A DNA stretch of 64,000 nt from Prescottella sp. R16 (GTDB lineage: Bacteria > Actinomycetota > Actinomycetes > Mycobacteriales > Mycobacteriaceae), in NCBI RefSeq assembly GCF_030656875.1, contig NZ_CP130943.1, positions 1,364,001-1,428,000 of the forward strand, in the 5' to 3' direction. How positions within the stretch are numbered: the first letter of the stretch is position 1; each line of letters starts with the position of its first letter. Shown here piece after piece: positions 54,801 to 62,870 of the stretch. The notes under the pieces were generated by a model, which had not been told where the DNA came from, ran no database searches, and saw only the letters and a list, made by a program, of their open reading frames with translations. The translations under genes and the position numbers were made by a program.

Positions 54801-55636
54801 GCGAGCCAGCCGCCGAGCGCGACGACACCGACCAGCCCGAGCTGCGGGATCGCCGCCATCGACGGTGCGAACCGGGCGTTGATGTGGGCGGCGCGCAACC
54901 GCTCGGCGTACAGGGTGCGGCCCAGGTCCTCGAGCCGGTCGACCGAGCGGGACTCCTGGCCGAAGCCCTTGACGACGCGGACGCCGGTGACGGTTTCCTC
55001 GACGTGCTGGGCGAGGTCCGCGGCCCGCTGCTGCGCCGACCAGGTCGCCGCGAACAGTTTCGGACGCACCAGATAGACGACGAGGGACACAGCCGGGACG
55101 GTGACGAGTGCGACGACGGTGAGCAGTGGGGAGAGCCACGCCATGATCACCAGGGCGAGGACGAACTGCAGCACCACGCCCGCCGACATCGGCACCATCG
55201 CCAGCAGGCCCTGCACCAGCTGCAGGTCGGTGATCGAGCGGGACACCACCTGGCCGGTGCGGATCTGGTCCTGGCCGCGGCCGTCGAGGCGTTGCAGTGA
55301 GCCGAGGAGACCGAGCCGCAGATCGTGTTGGACGTCGAGCGACAACCGTCCGGCGAGCATCCGGCGTCCGTACTGGCATGCGAAGCGGACACAGGCCAGC
55401 AGCGCGATCAGTGCCGCGATCCCGCCGATGACCCGGGTCGCGGTGGCCTCGCCGGTCGTGGCGGAATCGAGCGCCACCTTCGTCAGGAGCGGGAAGAGGA
55501 TGTCGATCACCGCGGCGATCACCGTCACCGTGAGTGCACCGACCGTGATTCTCCGGTGGTGCCAGCACTGCGCCGCGAGCCGGGCGATCCAGCCGCGGGA
55601 GCCGTCGGCCACCGCATCCGTGTTCGAAGTAGCCAT
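51812..55636 (-). CDS. Fused heterodimer-type ABC exporter (TMD-NBD-TMD-NBD)
   Basis: Single-chain ABC exporter of 1274 residues. Half one: six helices (about 25-310), NBD with Walker A GPAGSGKT (about 381), signature LSGGQRQR and Walker B LILDDATSAVD. Half two: helices (about 700-980), Walker A GRTGAGKS (about 1049), signature LSAGQRQL and LLLDEATATLD. Thus site one has Asp for the catalytic Glu, Asp in the Q-loop (VFDEP) and pairs with a variant signature, while site two is canonical. A glycine/proline-rich linker of about 90 residues joins the halves. ATG 55636 follows TACGGT by eight bases; the TTG at 55645 is less likely. Multidrug or lipid export is probable; two-gene versions exist as Rv1272c-Rv1273c. 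Confidence 0.9.
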   Translation of the reverse strand: MATSNTDAVADGSRGWIARLAAQCWHHRRITVGALTVTVIAAVIDILFPLLTKVALDSATTGEATATRVIGGIAALIALLACVRFACQYGRRMLAGRLSLDVQHDLRLGLLGSLQRLDGRGQDQIRTGQVVSRSITDLQLVQGLLAMVPMSAGVVLQFVLALVIMAWLSPLLTVVALVTVPAVSLVVYLVRPKLFAATWSAQQRAADLAQHVEETVTGVRVVKGFGQESRSVDRLEDLGRTLYAERLRAAHINARFAPSMAAIPQLGLVGVVALGGWLALHGTITVGTFLAFATYVATMTAATRTLSQVVIMAQLSRAAVERVYEVIDTEPEVADPPHPVDLPDGPLGVRLENVGFGFTEDSGVLRGLDLTIAPGESVAIVGPAGSGKTALSLLLPRFYAPDTGTVSLTSDGHDHDVADLSAEQLREAVGLVFDEPFLFSDTIAANIALGRPDASAEEIRAAAALAQADEFIETLSDGYDTVVGERGLTLSGGQRQRVALARALLVDPRVLILDDATSAVDAGTEATIFDALRAGRRRTTLILAHRRSTLTLADRVAVLDGGRIVDIGTVDELDERCALFRALLAAPDTGHDGADLAAATTVTDVTAAQLWPETPETPASAGSRSGGAVDPGRPGGHGGGPASGALGGVAVTPQLQAAVDALPPATEDPHTDTSRMRRDDPDFRLGRLLHPVRWLLAGVVLCLALDSLIGITFPSIVRYAIDHGVVPGDYGPLWAAAVLGTVLAAVGWCVVALLTVITARAGERVLFGLRVRSYAHLQRLGLDYYERELSGRIMTRMTTDVDALSSFLQTGLSSAVVALLTLVGIAVALLVTDATLALVALAALVPLTVATLVFRRVSSSAYSISRERISLVNAEFQENVAGLRAAQAYRREEFAAQRFAERADGYRRSRMRSQRAISVYFPFITFLSDLALAAVVLVGAHRVADGAATAGTLVAFVLYLGLLFGPVQQLSQVFDGYQQADVGLRRIADLLATPSSIETAEPGDTVPITGRLRGDVRFDDVTFRYQGADSDALTDIDLHIPPGTTVALVGRTGAGKSTVVKLLARFYDPTSGTLRVDAEDLRRYPLHAYRGRLGVVPQEAHLFTGTVASNIAYGRPDASRTQIEDAARAVGALPTIAALDGGMHHPIGERGQGLSAGQRQLIALARAELVDPDLLLLDEATATLDPATERLVLESNRLVTRKRTSVVVAHRLATAERADLVVVVDDGRIVETGAPDALRQAGGHYARLRNASAREDGNNSSTRTVTDGDPVATM

Positions 55637-55651
55637 CGCGGTCAACCGTAG

Positions 55652-55710
55652 TCCGGCGGGCCGACAGGACCGGCCGCGCGCCCACCGGCGGTGGACGCGC
55701 GGCCGCCGGA
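55652..55710 (-). terminator. Hairpin terminator after the DUF305 gene
   Basis: GGCCGCGCG (55672-55680) pairs with CGCGCGGCC (55696-55704); inside, CCACC (55682-55686) pairs with GGTGG (55690-55694) around a GGC loop. Flanking TCCGGC (55652-55657) and GCCGGA (55705-55710) extend the fold. It begins directly after the DUF305 stop codon in transcript direction. Confidence 0.7.
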
Positions 55711-56391
55711 CTAGTTGTTCAGCATCTCCTGCATCTGTGTGATCTCGGCCTGCTGGCTCGACACGATCTGCTGGGCGAGCGTGCGCACCTGCTCGCTCTC
55801 ACCGTCCTGCAGGATGTCGTCGGAGCTGTCGACGGCACCCTCGTGGTGCTCGATCATCATCTCGAGCCACATGCGGTCGAATTCGGGGCCGGTGGCCGCG
55901 TCGAGGGCCTGCATCTGCTCGGCGGTCATCATGCCGCCGTGCCCGGACATGTCGTCCCCGGACATGCCGGGCATGTCGGTCATGTCGTGCCCCATGCTGC
56001 CGTGGTCCGTGCCCTCCGACGTGGACGGCGACATCCCCGTGACGCCCCAGTCGGCCAGCCAGCCCTGCATCTGCTCGATCTCGGGGGCCTGGGCCTGCTG
56101 GATCTGCGCGGCGAGCGCGATCAGGTCGGGATTCTGGCTGCGGGAGGGCACCATCTCGGCCATCTCCACGGCCTGCTGGTGGTGCGGAATCATCATCTGC
56201 ACGTAGGCGACGTCGGCGTCGTTGTGGGCGCCGGCCTGCGCTGTCCCGGTCGGCGAGGCGGACTCCGAGACGGTCGAGGTCGTGGCAGTGGCGTCGCCGG
56301 TGTCACCGGAGTCGCTGCTCGAGCAGCCGACGACGAGGGTGACGGCCGCGGCCGCGGCACCGATTCCGACGAGGATACGGGTGGTGGTCAT
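55711..56391 (-). CDS. DUF305 lipoprotein
   Basis: Exported lipoprotein of 226 residues: signal GIGAAAAAVTLVVGC with the lipobox cysteine near residue 23, a Ser/Thr-rich spacer, then two DUF305 half-repeats: DVAYVQMMIPHHQQAVEMAE and FDRMWLEMMIEHHEGAVDSS. Each has a paired HH. Between them is a Met/His/Asp-rich loop with GSMGHDMTDMPGMSGDDM. The Met/His content is consistent with copper or other soft-metal binding at the cell surface, which is unproven. ATG 56391 has GGAGAA eight bases upstream. A DUF6153-like membrane protein gene precedes it in the same direction; such pairs are common in actinobacteria. Confidence 0.9.
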   Translation of the reverse strand: MTTTRILVGIGAAAAAVTLVVGCSSSDSGDTGDATATTSTVSESASPTGTAQAGAHNDADVAYVQMMIPHHQQAVEMAEMVPSRSQNPDLIALAAQIQQAQAPEIEQMQGWLADWGVTGMSPSTSEGTDHGSMGHDMTDMPGMSGDDMSGHGGMMTAEQMQALDAATGPEFDRMWLEMMIEHHEGAVDSSDDILQDGESEQVRTLAQQIVSSQQAEITQMQEMLNN

Positions 56392-56470
56392 GGTTGTTCT
56401 CCATTGATCGTGCGATGTGGGGGACCGGACTGCGGCCGGGACGGCGGGATGCCGCGCCGCAGTGGCCCTG

Positions 56471-56869
56471 TCACACCCGCAGGATGCACAGAGTCGACAG
56501 AACGGTCGAGGTGGTCGCCGCGAACGGCGGCGCGCGACCGGCGCCGGTGACGGGCCCGGACGTGACGCGGGGCCGGGGCCGGCTGGAACGCGCGGTGCGC
56601 AGCAGCAGCCACACGGCCAGAGTGAGGGCCGCCGCGAGCAGCACCGCCAGGCACATGTGGAAGCCGGCGTGGTCCCGTCCGTCGTGTGTGGGGGCGGGGT
56701 GATCGGTGTCGTCCGGGGCCGCGGCCGCGGCCGTGCTGTCGACGGTCGTGGTGTGGAGTGGCGCGGTGTCGAGCGGCGCCGTTGTCACATGGTGCATCGC
56801 GAGGACACCGAACACGAGCGCGCACAGGACCGCGAATCGTGTGATCGACGTTCGACTGGGCCCCGGCAC
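56471..56869 (-). CDS. DUF6153-like small membrane protein
   Basis: Protein of 132 residues: helix ITRFAVLCALVFGVLAMHHV at the N-terminus, a His/Asp/Thr-rich extracytoplasmic loop (APDDTDHPAPTHDGRDHAGF) and a second helix MCLAVLLAAALTLAVWLLL, then a Pro/Arg tail. The LAMHHV and HMC patterns fit the DUF6153 proteins often found next to DUF305 genes. GTG 56869 follows TACAGT (minus 56882-56877) by seven bases, a leaderless layout; upstream codons in frame lie in the hydrolase gene. Histidines facing outside support a joint metal-handling role with the DUF305 lipoprotein, by inference. Confidence 0.7.
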   Translation of the reverse strand: MPGPSRTSITRFAVLCALVFGVLAMHHVTTAPLDTAPLHTTTVDSTAAAAAPDDTDHPAPTHDGRDHAGFHMCLAVLLAAALTLAVWLLLRTARSSRPRPRVTSGPVTGAGRAPPFAATTSTVLSTLCILRV

Positions 56870-56873
56870 ACCG

Positions 56874-57719
56874 TCAACTGTACCGACGGATCGGATGGTC
56901 TCCACGGGCCAGGAACGGCAGCACCTCGGCAAGGAATTCGCTCGGACAGTCCAGGTGCGGGCAGTGCCCGCAGTCCGGGACGACCGCTACCCGCCGAGTC
57001 TCGGTGACCGTGATGCGCCGGGCGGCGCGCGCCGGAGTGAGCAGGTCGTTCGCGCCCCACAGCAGCAGGGTGGGGATGTCGAGGGCGTCGATCATCTCCG
57101 GGATCGGCAGCTCGGCGATCTCCCGGATCACGATCCGTCCGAGGGCCAGCAGATCGGACACCTGCCGGCGGGTCGCATAGTGCTGGGTGTAGCCGGCCCG
57201 GACGGCGGCGTCGGCACGCAACGGATGCCGGAGCGCCGCCGTCGCGTAGAGGGCGCCGATCATCTGCTGGACGTAGCGGTCCGGGACGGGGGTGGAGAGC
57301 AGCTGGGTGAGTCGTTCCACCCGGAACCGGACGCCGCGGGTCCACGTGCGTGGAATCGGCGCGACACCTGGCATGTCGGACAGGACGACGTCGGCGACCT
57401 GGTCGGGTCGGGCCGTCGCCCACGCGAGCGCGGTGACGGCGCCGAGGGAGTTGCCGATCACACTGACCGGTGTGCCGCGGTCGGCGACCAGGTCTCCGAG
57501 GGTGTCGACGTAGCTCTCGACGAGGGGTTCGCGCCAGGTACCGGCGCTGTGCCCGAAGCCGGGCAGGTCGACGACGAGCACCGTGTAGCGCTCGGCGAGG
57601 GTCGGCAGGACCTTCTGCCAGGTGCCGCCGTGATCGGAGTAGCCGTGCAACAGCACGACGGTTCTCTCCCCGGTGCCGGCGGTGACGACGTGGGGTCGGC
57701 CCGAGTCGGCGGTTCGCAC
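56874..57719 (-). CDS. Alpha/beta-fold hydrolase
   Basis: Alpha/beta hydrolase of 281 residues. Oxyanion loop LLHGYSDHGGTW (about residue 24), nucleophile elbow VIGNSLGAVTAL (about 92; Ser), acid in LLWGANDLLTP and catalytic His in VPDCGHCPHLD. A lid region sits between. No secretion signal. Substrate unknown; members include esterases, C-C hydrolases and haloperoxidase-like enzymes. GTG 57719 has GGGAGGA five bases upstream; the ORF extends far upstream into the EcsC-like gene without support. It follows that gene by 22 bases and is likely in the same transcript. Confidence 0.85.
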   Translation of the reverse strand: MRTADSGRPHVVTAGTGERTVVLLHGYSDHGGTWQKVLPTLAERYTVLVVDLPGFGHSAGTWREPLVESYVDTLGDLVADRGTPVSVIGNSLGAVTALAWATARPDQVADVVLSDMPGVAPIPRTWTRGVRFRVERLTQLLSTPVPDRYVQQMIGALYATAALRHPLRADAAVRAGYTQHYATRRQVSDLLALGRIVIREIAELPIPEMIDALDIPTLLLWGANDLLTPARAARRITVTETRRVAVVPDCGHCPHLDCPSEFLAEVLPFLARGDHPIRRYS

Positions 57720-57741
57720 GATGTCCTCCCGGAGTGCTCGG

Positions 57742-58494
57742 TCAGGATCCCAGGTCGCGGCGGTCGACAGGTGGTGGCACGACGTACAGGACCGGCCGGC
57801 CGTGGGCCGGGTCCGGTTGCCCGGGCCAGACCCGTGGGGCCGGCCCGAACGCGTCCCGGGCATTGTCGATCACGCCGCGGCCGATCGCACGGTTTCCGGC
57901 ACCGCCGATGACGGCACCGACCCCGGCCGGCAGGAGTTTGCCGAGGACGAGGGCGCTGCGCCTGGCCGCGTACTTGGTGACGAACTTGCGGACGAGCGAC
58001 GAGTTCATCGCCTTCATGGTCTGTGGGGGGATGCGGCCGGTGACGATCCGCGCCCAGTTGGTGGCGGTCAGCCCGGTCGTCCGTTCCACGATCTCCATGC
58101 CGGATTCGCCGAGGGCGACGGCGAGGACGAGGGCGCGTCGCTGCTGATGGTTGTGCGGGGAGACGCCGTGGACCGAGGCGATCGCGAGGGTGAGCAGCGC
58201 GGACGCCTCCAGGAAGAACGCCGTCTCGGCGCCGATGGCGGCGACCGAGGCGACCGTGCCGATGCCGGGGACGGCGGCGGTGGCGCCGGCCGCGCTGCCG
58301 CTGCCGGTGACGGCGGTGAGGAACATCTTCTCCATGCGCGCGACGATCTGTGCGGGCGTCTCGTCGGGGTGGGCGCGGCGGACCCGGTCGACGTATGCGG
58401 CGACGGCCGGGGCCTGCAGCCGGCTCGCGTTGTCGAGGACGTCGGCGATGGTCGATTCGATGCGTCTCGGTGTCCGCCCCGGTTCTTCGGCCAT
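57742..58494 (-). CDS. EcsC-family protein
   Basis: Protein of 250 residues with an amphipathic N-terminal part, a Gly/Ala-rich hydrophobic centre (TGSGSAAGATAAVPGIGTVA, then FLEASALLTLAIASVHGV) and basic C-terminal half with AVIGGAGNRAIGRGVIDNAR. This pattern fits the EcsC family, first named from the Bacillus ecs operon; function is not known. ATG 58494 has GAGGA nine bases upstream. The ORF extends upstream into the GST gene and is not used. It groups with the alpha/beta hydrolase downstream. Confidence 0.65.
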   Translation of the reverse strand: MAEEPGRTPRRIESTIADVLDNASRLQAPAVAAYVDRVRRAHPDETPAQIVARMEKMFLTAVTGSGSAAGATAAVPGIGTVASVAAIGAETAFFLEASALLTLAIASVHGVSPHNHQQRRALVLAVALGESGMEIVERTTGLTATNWARIVTGRIPPQTMKAMNSSLVRKFVTKYAARRSALVLGKLLPAGVGAVIGGAGNRAIGRGVIDNARDAFGPAPRVWPGQPDPAHGRPVLYVVPPPVDRRDLGS

Positions 58495-58562
58495 CCCGGT
58501 CCTCGTCTCGCTGCTCGTCGATCGTGATATTCCGGATCTCCGACTATAGGCGCGGGAACAGG

Positions 58563-59582
58563 TCAGGAACGGGACGTGGGCGCCCAGTGATCCGGGGGCA
58601 CGACCTCCGCGGGGCGCGGCGGGTGCGGCGGGGTGCCGTCCCCGAACGGCCGGCCGCCGAGGGTTTCCCGGTTGTGCGGTTCGAGCCAGTGGGACAGGTC
58701 GGGGCCCTTCGGGACGATCCGCGTCGGATTGATGTTCGTGTGCACCATGTAGTAGTGCTGCTTGATGTGGGTGAAGTCGATCGTGTCGCCGAACCCGGGT
58801 GTCTGGAACAGATCTCGCGCGTAGTTCCACAGCACGGGCATCTCGGTGAGCTTGCTGCGGTTGCACTTGAAGTGGCCGTGGTAGACGGCGTCGAATCGGA
58901 CGAGTGTCGTGAACAGGCGCACGTCGGCCTCGGTGATGGTGTCGCCCACCAGGAATCGCTGCGTCGACAGCCGATCGGTCAGTTGGTCGAGGCGGGCGAA
59001 GAGTCGATCGTAGGCGGCGTCGTACGCGTCCTGTGACGCCGCGAAACCGCACCGGTAGACGCCGTTGTTGACGTCACGGAACACGGGTTCGGCCACCTCG
59101 TCGATCTCGTCGCGCAGGGCCTCGGGGTACAGGTCCGGTGCCCCCTCGCGATGGTATCGCCGCCACTGTGTCGACAGGTCGAGGGTGATCTGCGCGAAGT
59201 CGTTCGTGACGACCGCGCCGGTGGGGACGTCCACCATCGCGGGCACCGTGATGCCGCGCGGATAGTGCGGGTCCCGCGCGAAGTAGGCGTCCTGCAGGCG
59301 GGGAATCTTCAGCACCGGGTCGACACCGCCCGGGTCGAGATCGAACGTCCAGCTGCGCTCGTCGTGGACGGGACCGCAGATCCCCATGGACAGAACATCT
59401 TCCAGACCGAGCAGTCGGCGGACGATGATCGCCCGGTTCGCCCACGGGCAGGCCCGGGCGACGATCAACCGGTATCTGCCCGGTTCGACCGGGTAGCCGT
59501 CGCGGCCGTCCTCGGTGATCCGGGTGGTGAGATAGTGCATGTCCCGGGTGAACTCGCCACCCGTACCGTCCCCGTCGCTCAT
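58563..59582 (-). CDS. Xi-class glutathione S-transferase-like protein (ECM4/YqjG family)
   Basis: Thioredoxin-fold plus helical-domain protein of 339 residues of the glutathionyl-hydroquinone reductase family. The catalytic CPWA motif is in ARACPWANRAII (about residue 45), followed by VLKIPRLQDAYF, TVPAMVDVPTGAVVTNDF (thiol-binding region) and the C-terminal helical domain with DVRLFTTLVRFDAVYHGHFK and INPTRIVPKGP. Rhodococci make mycothiol instead of glutathione, so the real thiol is probably mycothiol. ATG 59582 is the start by homology. Predicted task: reduction of thiol-quinone adducts. Confidence 0.88.
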   Translation of the reverse strand: MSDGDGTGGEFTRDMHYLTTRITEDGRDGYPVEPGRYRLIVARACPWANRAIIVRRLLGLEDVLSMGICGPVHDERSWTFDLDPGGVDPVLKIPRLQDAYFARDPHYPRGITVPAMVDVPTGAVVTNDFAQITLDLSTQWRRYHREGAPDLYPEALRDEIDEVAEPVFRDVNNGVYRCGFAASQDAYDAAYDRLFARLDQLTDRLSTQRFLVGDTITEADVRLFTTLVRFDAVYHGHFKCNRSKLTEMPVLWNYARDLFQTPGFGDTIDFTHIKQHYYMVHTNINPTRIVPKGPDLSHWLEPHNRETLGGRPFGDGTPPHPPRPAEVVPPDHWAPTSRS

Positions 59583-59622
59583 GGCGTCAGCTCCGTGCGT
59601 CTGCTCGGTGTCTCGGTTCCCC

Positions 59623-60321
59623 TCACACGGTACTGCGCGACACCGAGATCGCGGCGTACGTTCCGAGTTCTTCGAAGCCGAGACGGGCCGCAAGCCGGCG
59701 GGAGGCGATGTTGTCGCGGTGTGCCCGCCACTGCGGGACCAGTCCGGCGTCGAGGGCGTCGTTCGTGGCGAGCAGGCCTGCCGTCGTACCGAATCCGCGG
59801 CGCCGGACGGCCGGGTCGGTGAGCACGCCCATGTCGGCGACGATGCCCTGCAGTTCCGTACGCGCTGCGGACGCGACGGGCCGGTGGGTGTCGCCGAGGA
59901 CGGTGAACCAGTCGGACTTCGTCGCGAGCGCGGCCTCGGCGACGTCGTCGGGTGGGCAGGCGCCCTCGAGGATCCGCACGTGTTCGAGATCGTGGGAGAC
60001 GAGCGGGTTCCGGACCGGTGGGGCGGTACCGAAATCGGCGGCCCAGCCCAGGACGACGGGGCCGGTGCTGCGCCCGGCACGGTCCCCGGCGAGTGTGCGT
60101 AGGCCACCGGGGGCGGCGAGGTCGTCGTCGGTGAGTGCGTGCGCGCGGTCGACGGCCCACTCGGGTCCGACGAGCGCCGCGGCACCGGCGATCGACACGA
60201 ACCGGACATGATCGGTGTCGGCCCGGACGTGACGGACCCCGCCGGTGTCGAATGAACGATCGGGGAGGCCGAGCTCCCGCGCCCACGCCAGCCGGACGAT
60301 GTCGATCTGGTGTCTGTCCAC
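59623..60321 (-). CDS. GNAT-family acetyltransferase-like protein
   Basis: Protein of 232 residues. The C-terminal half has the GNAT acetyl-CoA motif ADMGVLTDPAVRRRGFGTTA (about residue 165) and a following NIASRRLAARLGFEELGTY segment. The N-terminal half (VRFVSIAGAAALVGPEWAVD) resembles a partial second GNAT domain. Acceptor unknown. GTG 60321 is preferred since TACCGT (minus 60334-60329) ends seven bases upstream; GTG 60330 overlaps that hexamer. It is divergent from the LuxR-type regulator gene with 64 bp between. Confidence 0.8.
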   Translation of the reverse strand: MDRHQIDIVRLAWARELGLPDRSFDTGGVRHVRADTDHVRFVSIAGAAALVGPEWAVDRAHALTDDDLAAPGGLRTLAGDRAGRSTGPVVLGWAADFGTAPPVRNPLVSHDLEHVRILEGACPPDDVAEAALATKSDWFTVLGDTHRPVASAARTELQGIVADMGVLTDPAVRRRGFGTTAGLLATNDALDAGLVPQWRAHRDNIASRRLAARLGFEELGTYAAISVSRSTV

Positions 60322-60385
60322 GCCGACCACGGTAGTGGCGGGGGTACCGTCGAATCAGCAGGGGCGCGAGAGAGAGTGGCGGTCC

Positions 60386-62776
60386 ATGTCGCGAGCGGTA
60401 CGCAGCAGTACGCGGGGCAGTGCCGGAAATCTGCCGTCGGCGTTGACCACGTTCGTGGGCCGTCGCCGTGAGTCCACCGCGGCCAAGCGGCAACTCGTGC
60501 AGTCCCGGCTGGTGACGTCGACCGGTATCGGTGGTGTCGGCAAGACCCGGCTCGCCCTGCACGTCGCGCACGAGGTGGCGCGGGAATTCCCGGACGGGGT
60601 GTGGTTCGTCGAACTCGCCGAACTGCACGACCCCGAACTCGTCCCCGACACGGTCGCGTCGGTGTTCGGTCTGCAGGAACAGTCGACGGGTTCCCCGACG
60701 GACCTGCTGGTGGAACACCTGGCCGGACGGACCGCGCTGTTGGTGCTCGACAACTGTGAGCATCTGGTGGATTCGGTGGCGAAGCTCGTCGACGTGCTGT
60801 TGCGGGACTGTCCGATGCTGCGGATCCTCGCGACGAGCCGGGAAAGCCTGGGGGTCGGTGGTGAATCGGTGCTGCGGGTCGGACCGCTCCCGGTGCCGGA
60901 TCCGGAGTCGCCGCCCGCGCTGTCGGTGCTGCCGCGGTACGAGTCGGTGACCCTGTTCGTCGAGCGGGCGCAGGCGGCGGTACCGGAATTTGCTGTCACG
61001 GAAGACAATCGGGTCGCGGTCGTGCAGATATGTCACCGGCTCGACGGGTTGCCGCTGCCGATCGAGCTGGCCGCGGCCCGGGTCCGGGTGTTGTCGCCGC
61101 AGCAGATCCTCGAGCGGCTCACCGATCGGTATCGGCTGCTCACCGCGGGCATGCGCGGCGCACCGACCCGGCAGCAGACGCTGCGGCTCAGTATCGACTG
61201 GAGTTACGACCTGTGCACACCGGTCGAACGCGACCTGTGGAGTCGGTTGTCGGTGTTCGCGGGCGGGTTCGGGATCGACGCAGTCCGGGGCGTGTGCTCG
61301 CATGCGGCGGCGTCCCCCGAGGCCGTCGATCTGGTGATGTCGCTGGTCGACAAGTCGATCCTCACGGTCGAGGGCACCGGGGAGGGCTCCCGGTACGGCA
61401 TGCTCGAGACGTTGCGCGACTACGGGCGGGAGAAGCTCGAGGAGTCGGGGGAGCTCGACGAGTGCCGGCGACGTCACCGCGACTGGTATCTGCGGGTGGC
61501 CGAGTACGCGTACGACAGCTGGGTCGGTCCGCGTCAGGTGGAATTGATCGATCGGCTGGCCCGGGACGGCTCGAATCTGCGCGAGGCACTGGACTATTGC
61601 GTGTCCGACGGGACCCGGGGCCTCCGGATGCTGCGGGCACTGTTCCCGTTGTGGTTCTGCCGGGGCATGCTCACCGAGGGGCGGCGGTGGTATCGGCGGG
61701 TGCTGGGGGCGGAGGACCGGGAACAGTCGACGCCGGTGCTGGTGGCGGTGCTGGGCGCGGCCGCGCAGTTGGCGGCGATGCAGGAGGACTTCACGGCGGG
61801 GGCCGCGTTCGTTCGCCGGGCGGAGCAGTTGGCCGAGGCGAGCGGGAATCGGACGGTGGCGGCGTCGGCCCGGCACGCGGCCGGGCGGCTGCGCCTGTAC
61901 CGGGGCGATCTGGAACCGGCGGTCGCCGATCTGCGCAGTGTGCTGCCGGTGCTGCGGTCGGCCGCCGACCTCTACCAGCTGATCCGGGCGCTCGAGGCGC
62001 TGGGACTGGCCGGCGGCATGATCGGGGACCTCGCGCTGGCCCGGGCCTGCCACGAGGAGGTGTTGGAACTGACGCGGGAGCGGGGCGAGCACCAGTTCCG
62101 GGCCCAGGCCATGTACCTGTTGGGGTTGTCGCTGTGGCGGGAGGGAGAGCGGGCCCGCGCGGTGCGACTGTTCACCGATGCGCTGCCGCTGTCGTGGTCG
62201 GTGGACGATCACTTCATCGGAGCCGGCTGCCTCGAGTCGTTGGCGTGGGCGGCCGCGGACGCCCGGCAGGGGGAGCGAGGCGCGATCCTGTCGGGTGCCG
62301 CGCACGCGCTGCGGAGCGAGATGGGGGTGCCGCCGGTGCTGATTCCGACGATGCTCGCATACCCGGAGGAGTGCCGTCGGCAGTGCCGGCGGCTGCTGGG
62401 GGATCGGGCGTTCGACGCGGCCTTCGAGCGCGGCGGCGACTTCCGGTTCGCGGACGCCGTCGACTTCGCGCTGGGCCGGGCCGAGTTCGGTCACCGCGGG
62501 ACGGCCGCCCTGACCCGACGGGAGATGGGCGCGCCCACCGCGCCGCTGCGGATCGTGGTGCCGTCGGACACGACGCCCGCCCTGACCCGCCGGGAACAGC
62601 AGGTCGCGGACCTCGTCGCGCAGGGGATGACGAATCGGGAGATCGCCGAGACGCTGGTGATATCGCCGCGCACCGCGGAGGGGCACGTCGAGCGGGTGCT
62701 GGCGAAACTCGGTTTCGGCTCGCGCACCCAGATCGCGGCCTGGGTCGCCGAGCGCGGCAACGAACAGGCGACGTGA
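60386..62776 (+). CDS. Large ATPase regulator with C-terminal LuxR domain
   Basis: Regulator of 796 residues. N-terminal NB-ARC/AAA-like ATPase with FVGRRRE, Walker A GIGGVGKTRLAL (about residue 50) and VLDNCEHLVD Walker B-like motif; a winged helix region with LRLSIDWSYDLCTP and LSVFAGGF; then helical repeats (about 440-680) and a C-terminal LuxR HTH (LTRREQQVADLVAQGMTNRE, about 735-790). This is a common actinobacterial signal-transducing architecture. ATG 60386 is by homology; ribosome binding site is weak (AGAGAG). Signal and targets unknown; the neighbouring hydrolase is a possible target. Confidence 0.88.
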   Translation: MSRAVRSSTRGSAGNLPSALTTFVGRRRESTAAKRQLVQSRLVTSTGIGGVGKTRLALHVAHEVAREFPDGVWFVELAELHDPELVPDTVASVFGLQEQSTGSPTDLLVEHLAGRTALLVLDNCEHLVDSVAKLVDVLLRDCPMLRILATSRESLGVGGESVLRVGPLPVPDPESPPALSVLPRYESVTLFVERAQAAVPEFAVTEDNRVAVVQICHRLDGLPLPIELAAARVRVLSPQQILERLTDRYRLLTAGMRGAPTRQQTLRLSIDWSYDLCTPVERDLWSRLSVFAGGFGIDAVRGVCSHAAASPEAVDLVMSLVDKSILTVEGTGEGSRYGMLETLRDYGREKLEESGELDECRRRHRDWYLRVAEYAYDSWVGPRQVELIDRLARDGSNLREALDYCVSDGTRGLRMLRALFPLWFCRGMLTEGRRWYRRVLGAEDREQSTPVLVAVLGAAAQLAAMQEDFTAGAAFVRRAEQLAEASGNRTVAASARHAAGRLRLYRGDLEPAVADLRSVLPVLRSAADLYQLIRALEALGLAGGMIGDLALARACHEEVLELTRERGEHQFRAQAMYLLGLSLWREGERARAVRLFTDALPLSWSVDDHFIGAGCLESLAWAAADARQGERGAILSGAAHALRSEMGVPPVLIPTMLAYPEECRRQCRRLLGDRAFDAAFERGGDFRFADAVDFALGRAEFGHRGTAALTRREMGAPTAPLRIVVPSDTTPALTRREQQVADLVAQGMTNREIAETLVISPRTAEGHVERVLAKLGFGSRTQIAAWVAERGNEQAT

Positions 62777-62870
62777 GTATCGGAACAGGTAGTTCTACGG
62801 TCGTGCGGGGTCGCTGCGGGACGTGATTCTGGATCGGTCCCGACCGATCACCCGAGACGAGGTTCTCCCG

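Noticed and set aside
52191..55685. 1164-codon open frame opposite or alongside the ABC exporter
   Set aside because: Same strand but shifted frame of the exporter, Arg/Pro-rich, no homology; the exporter frame has all ABC motifs.
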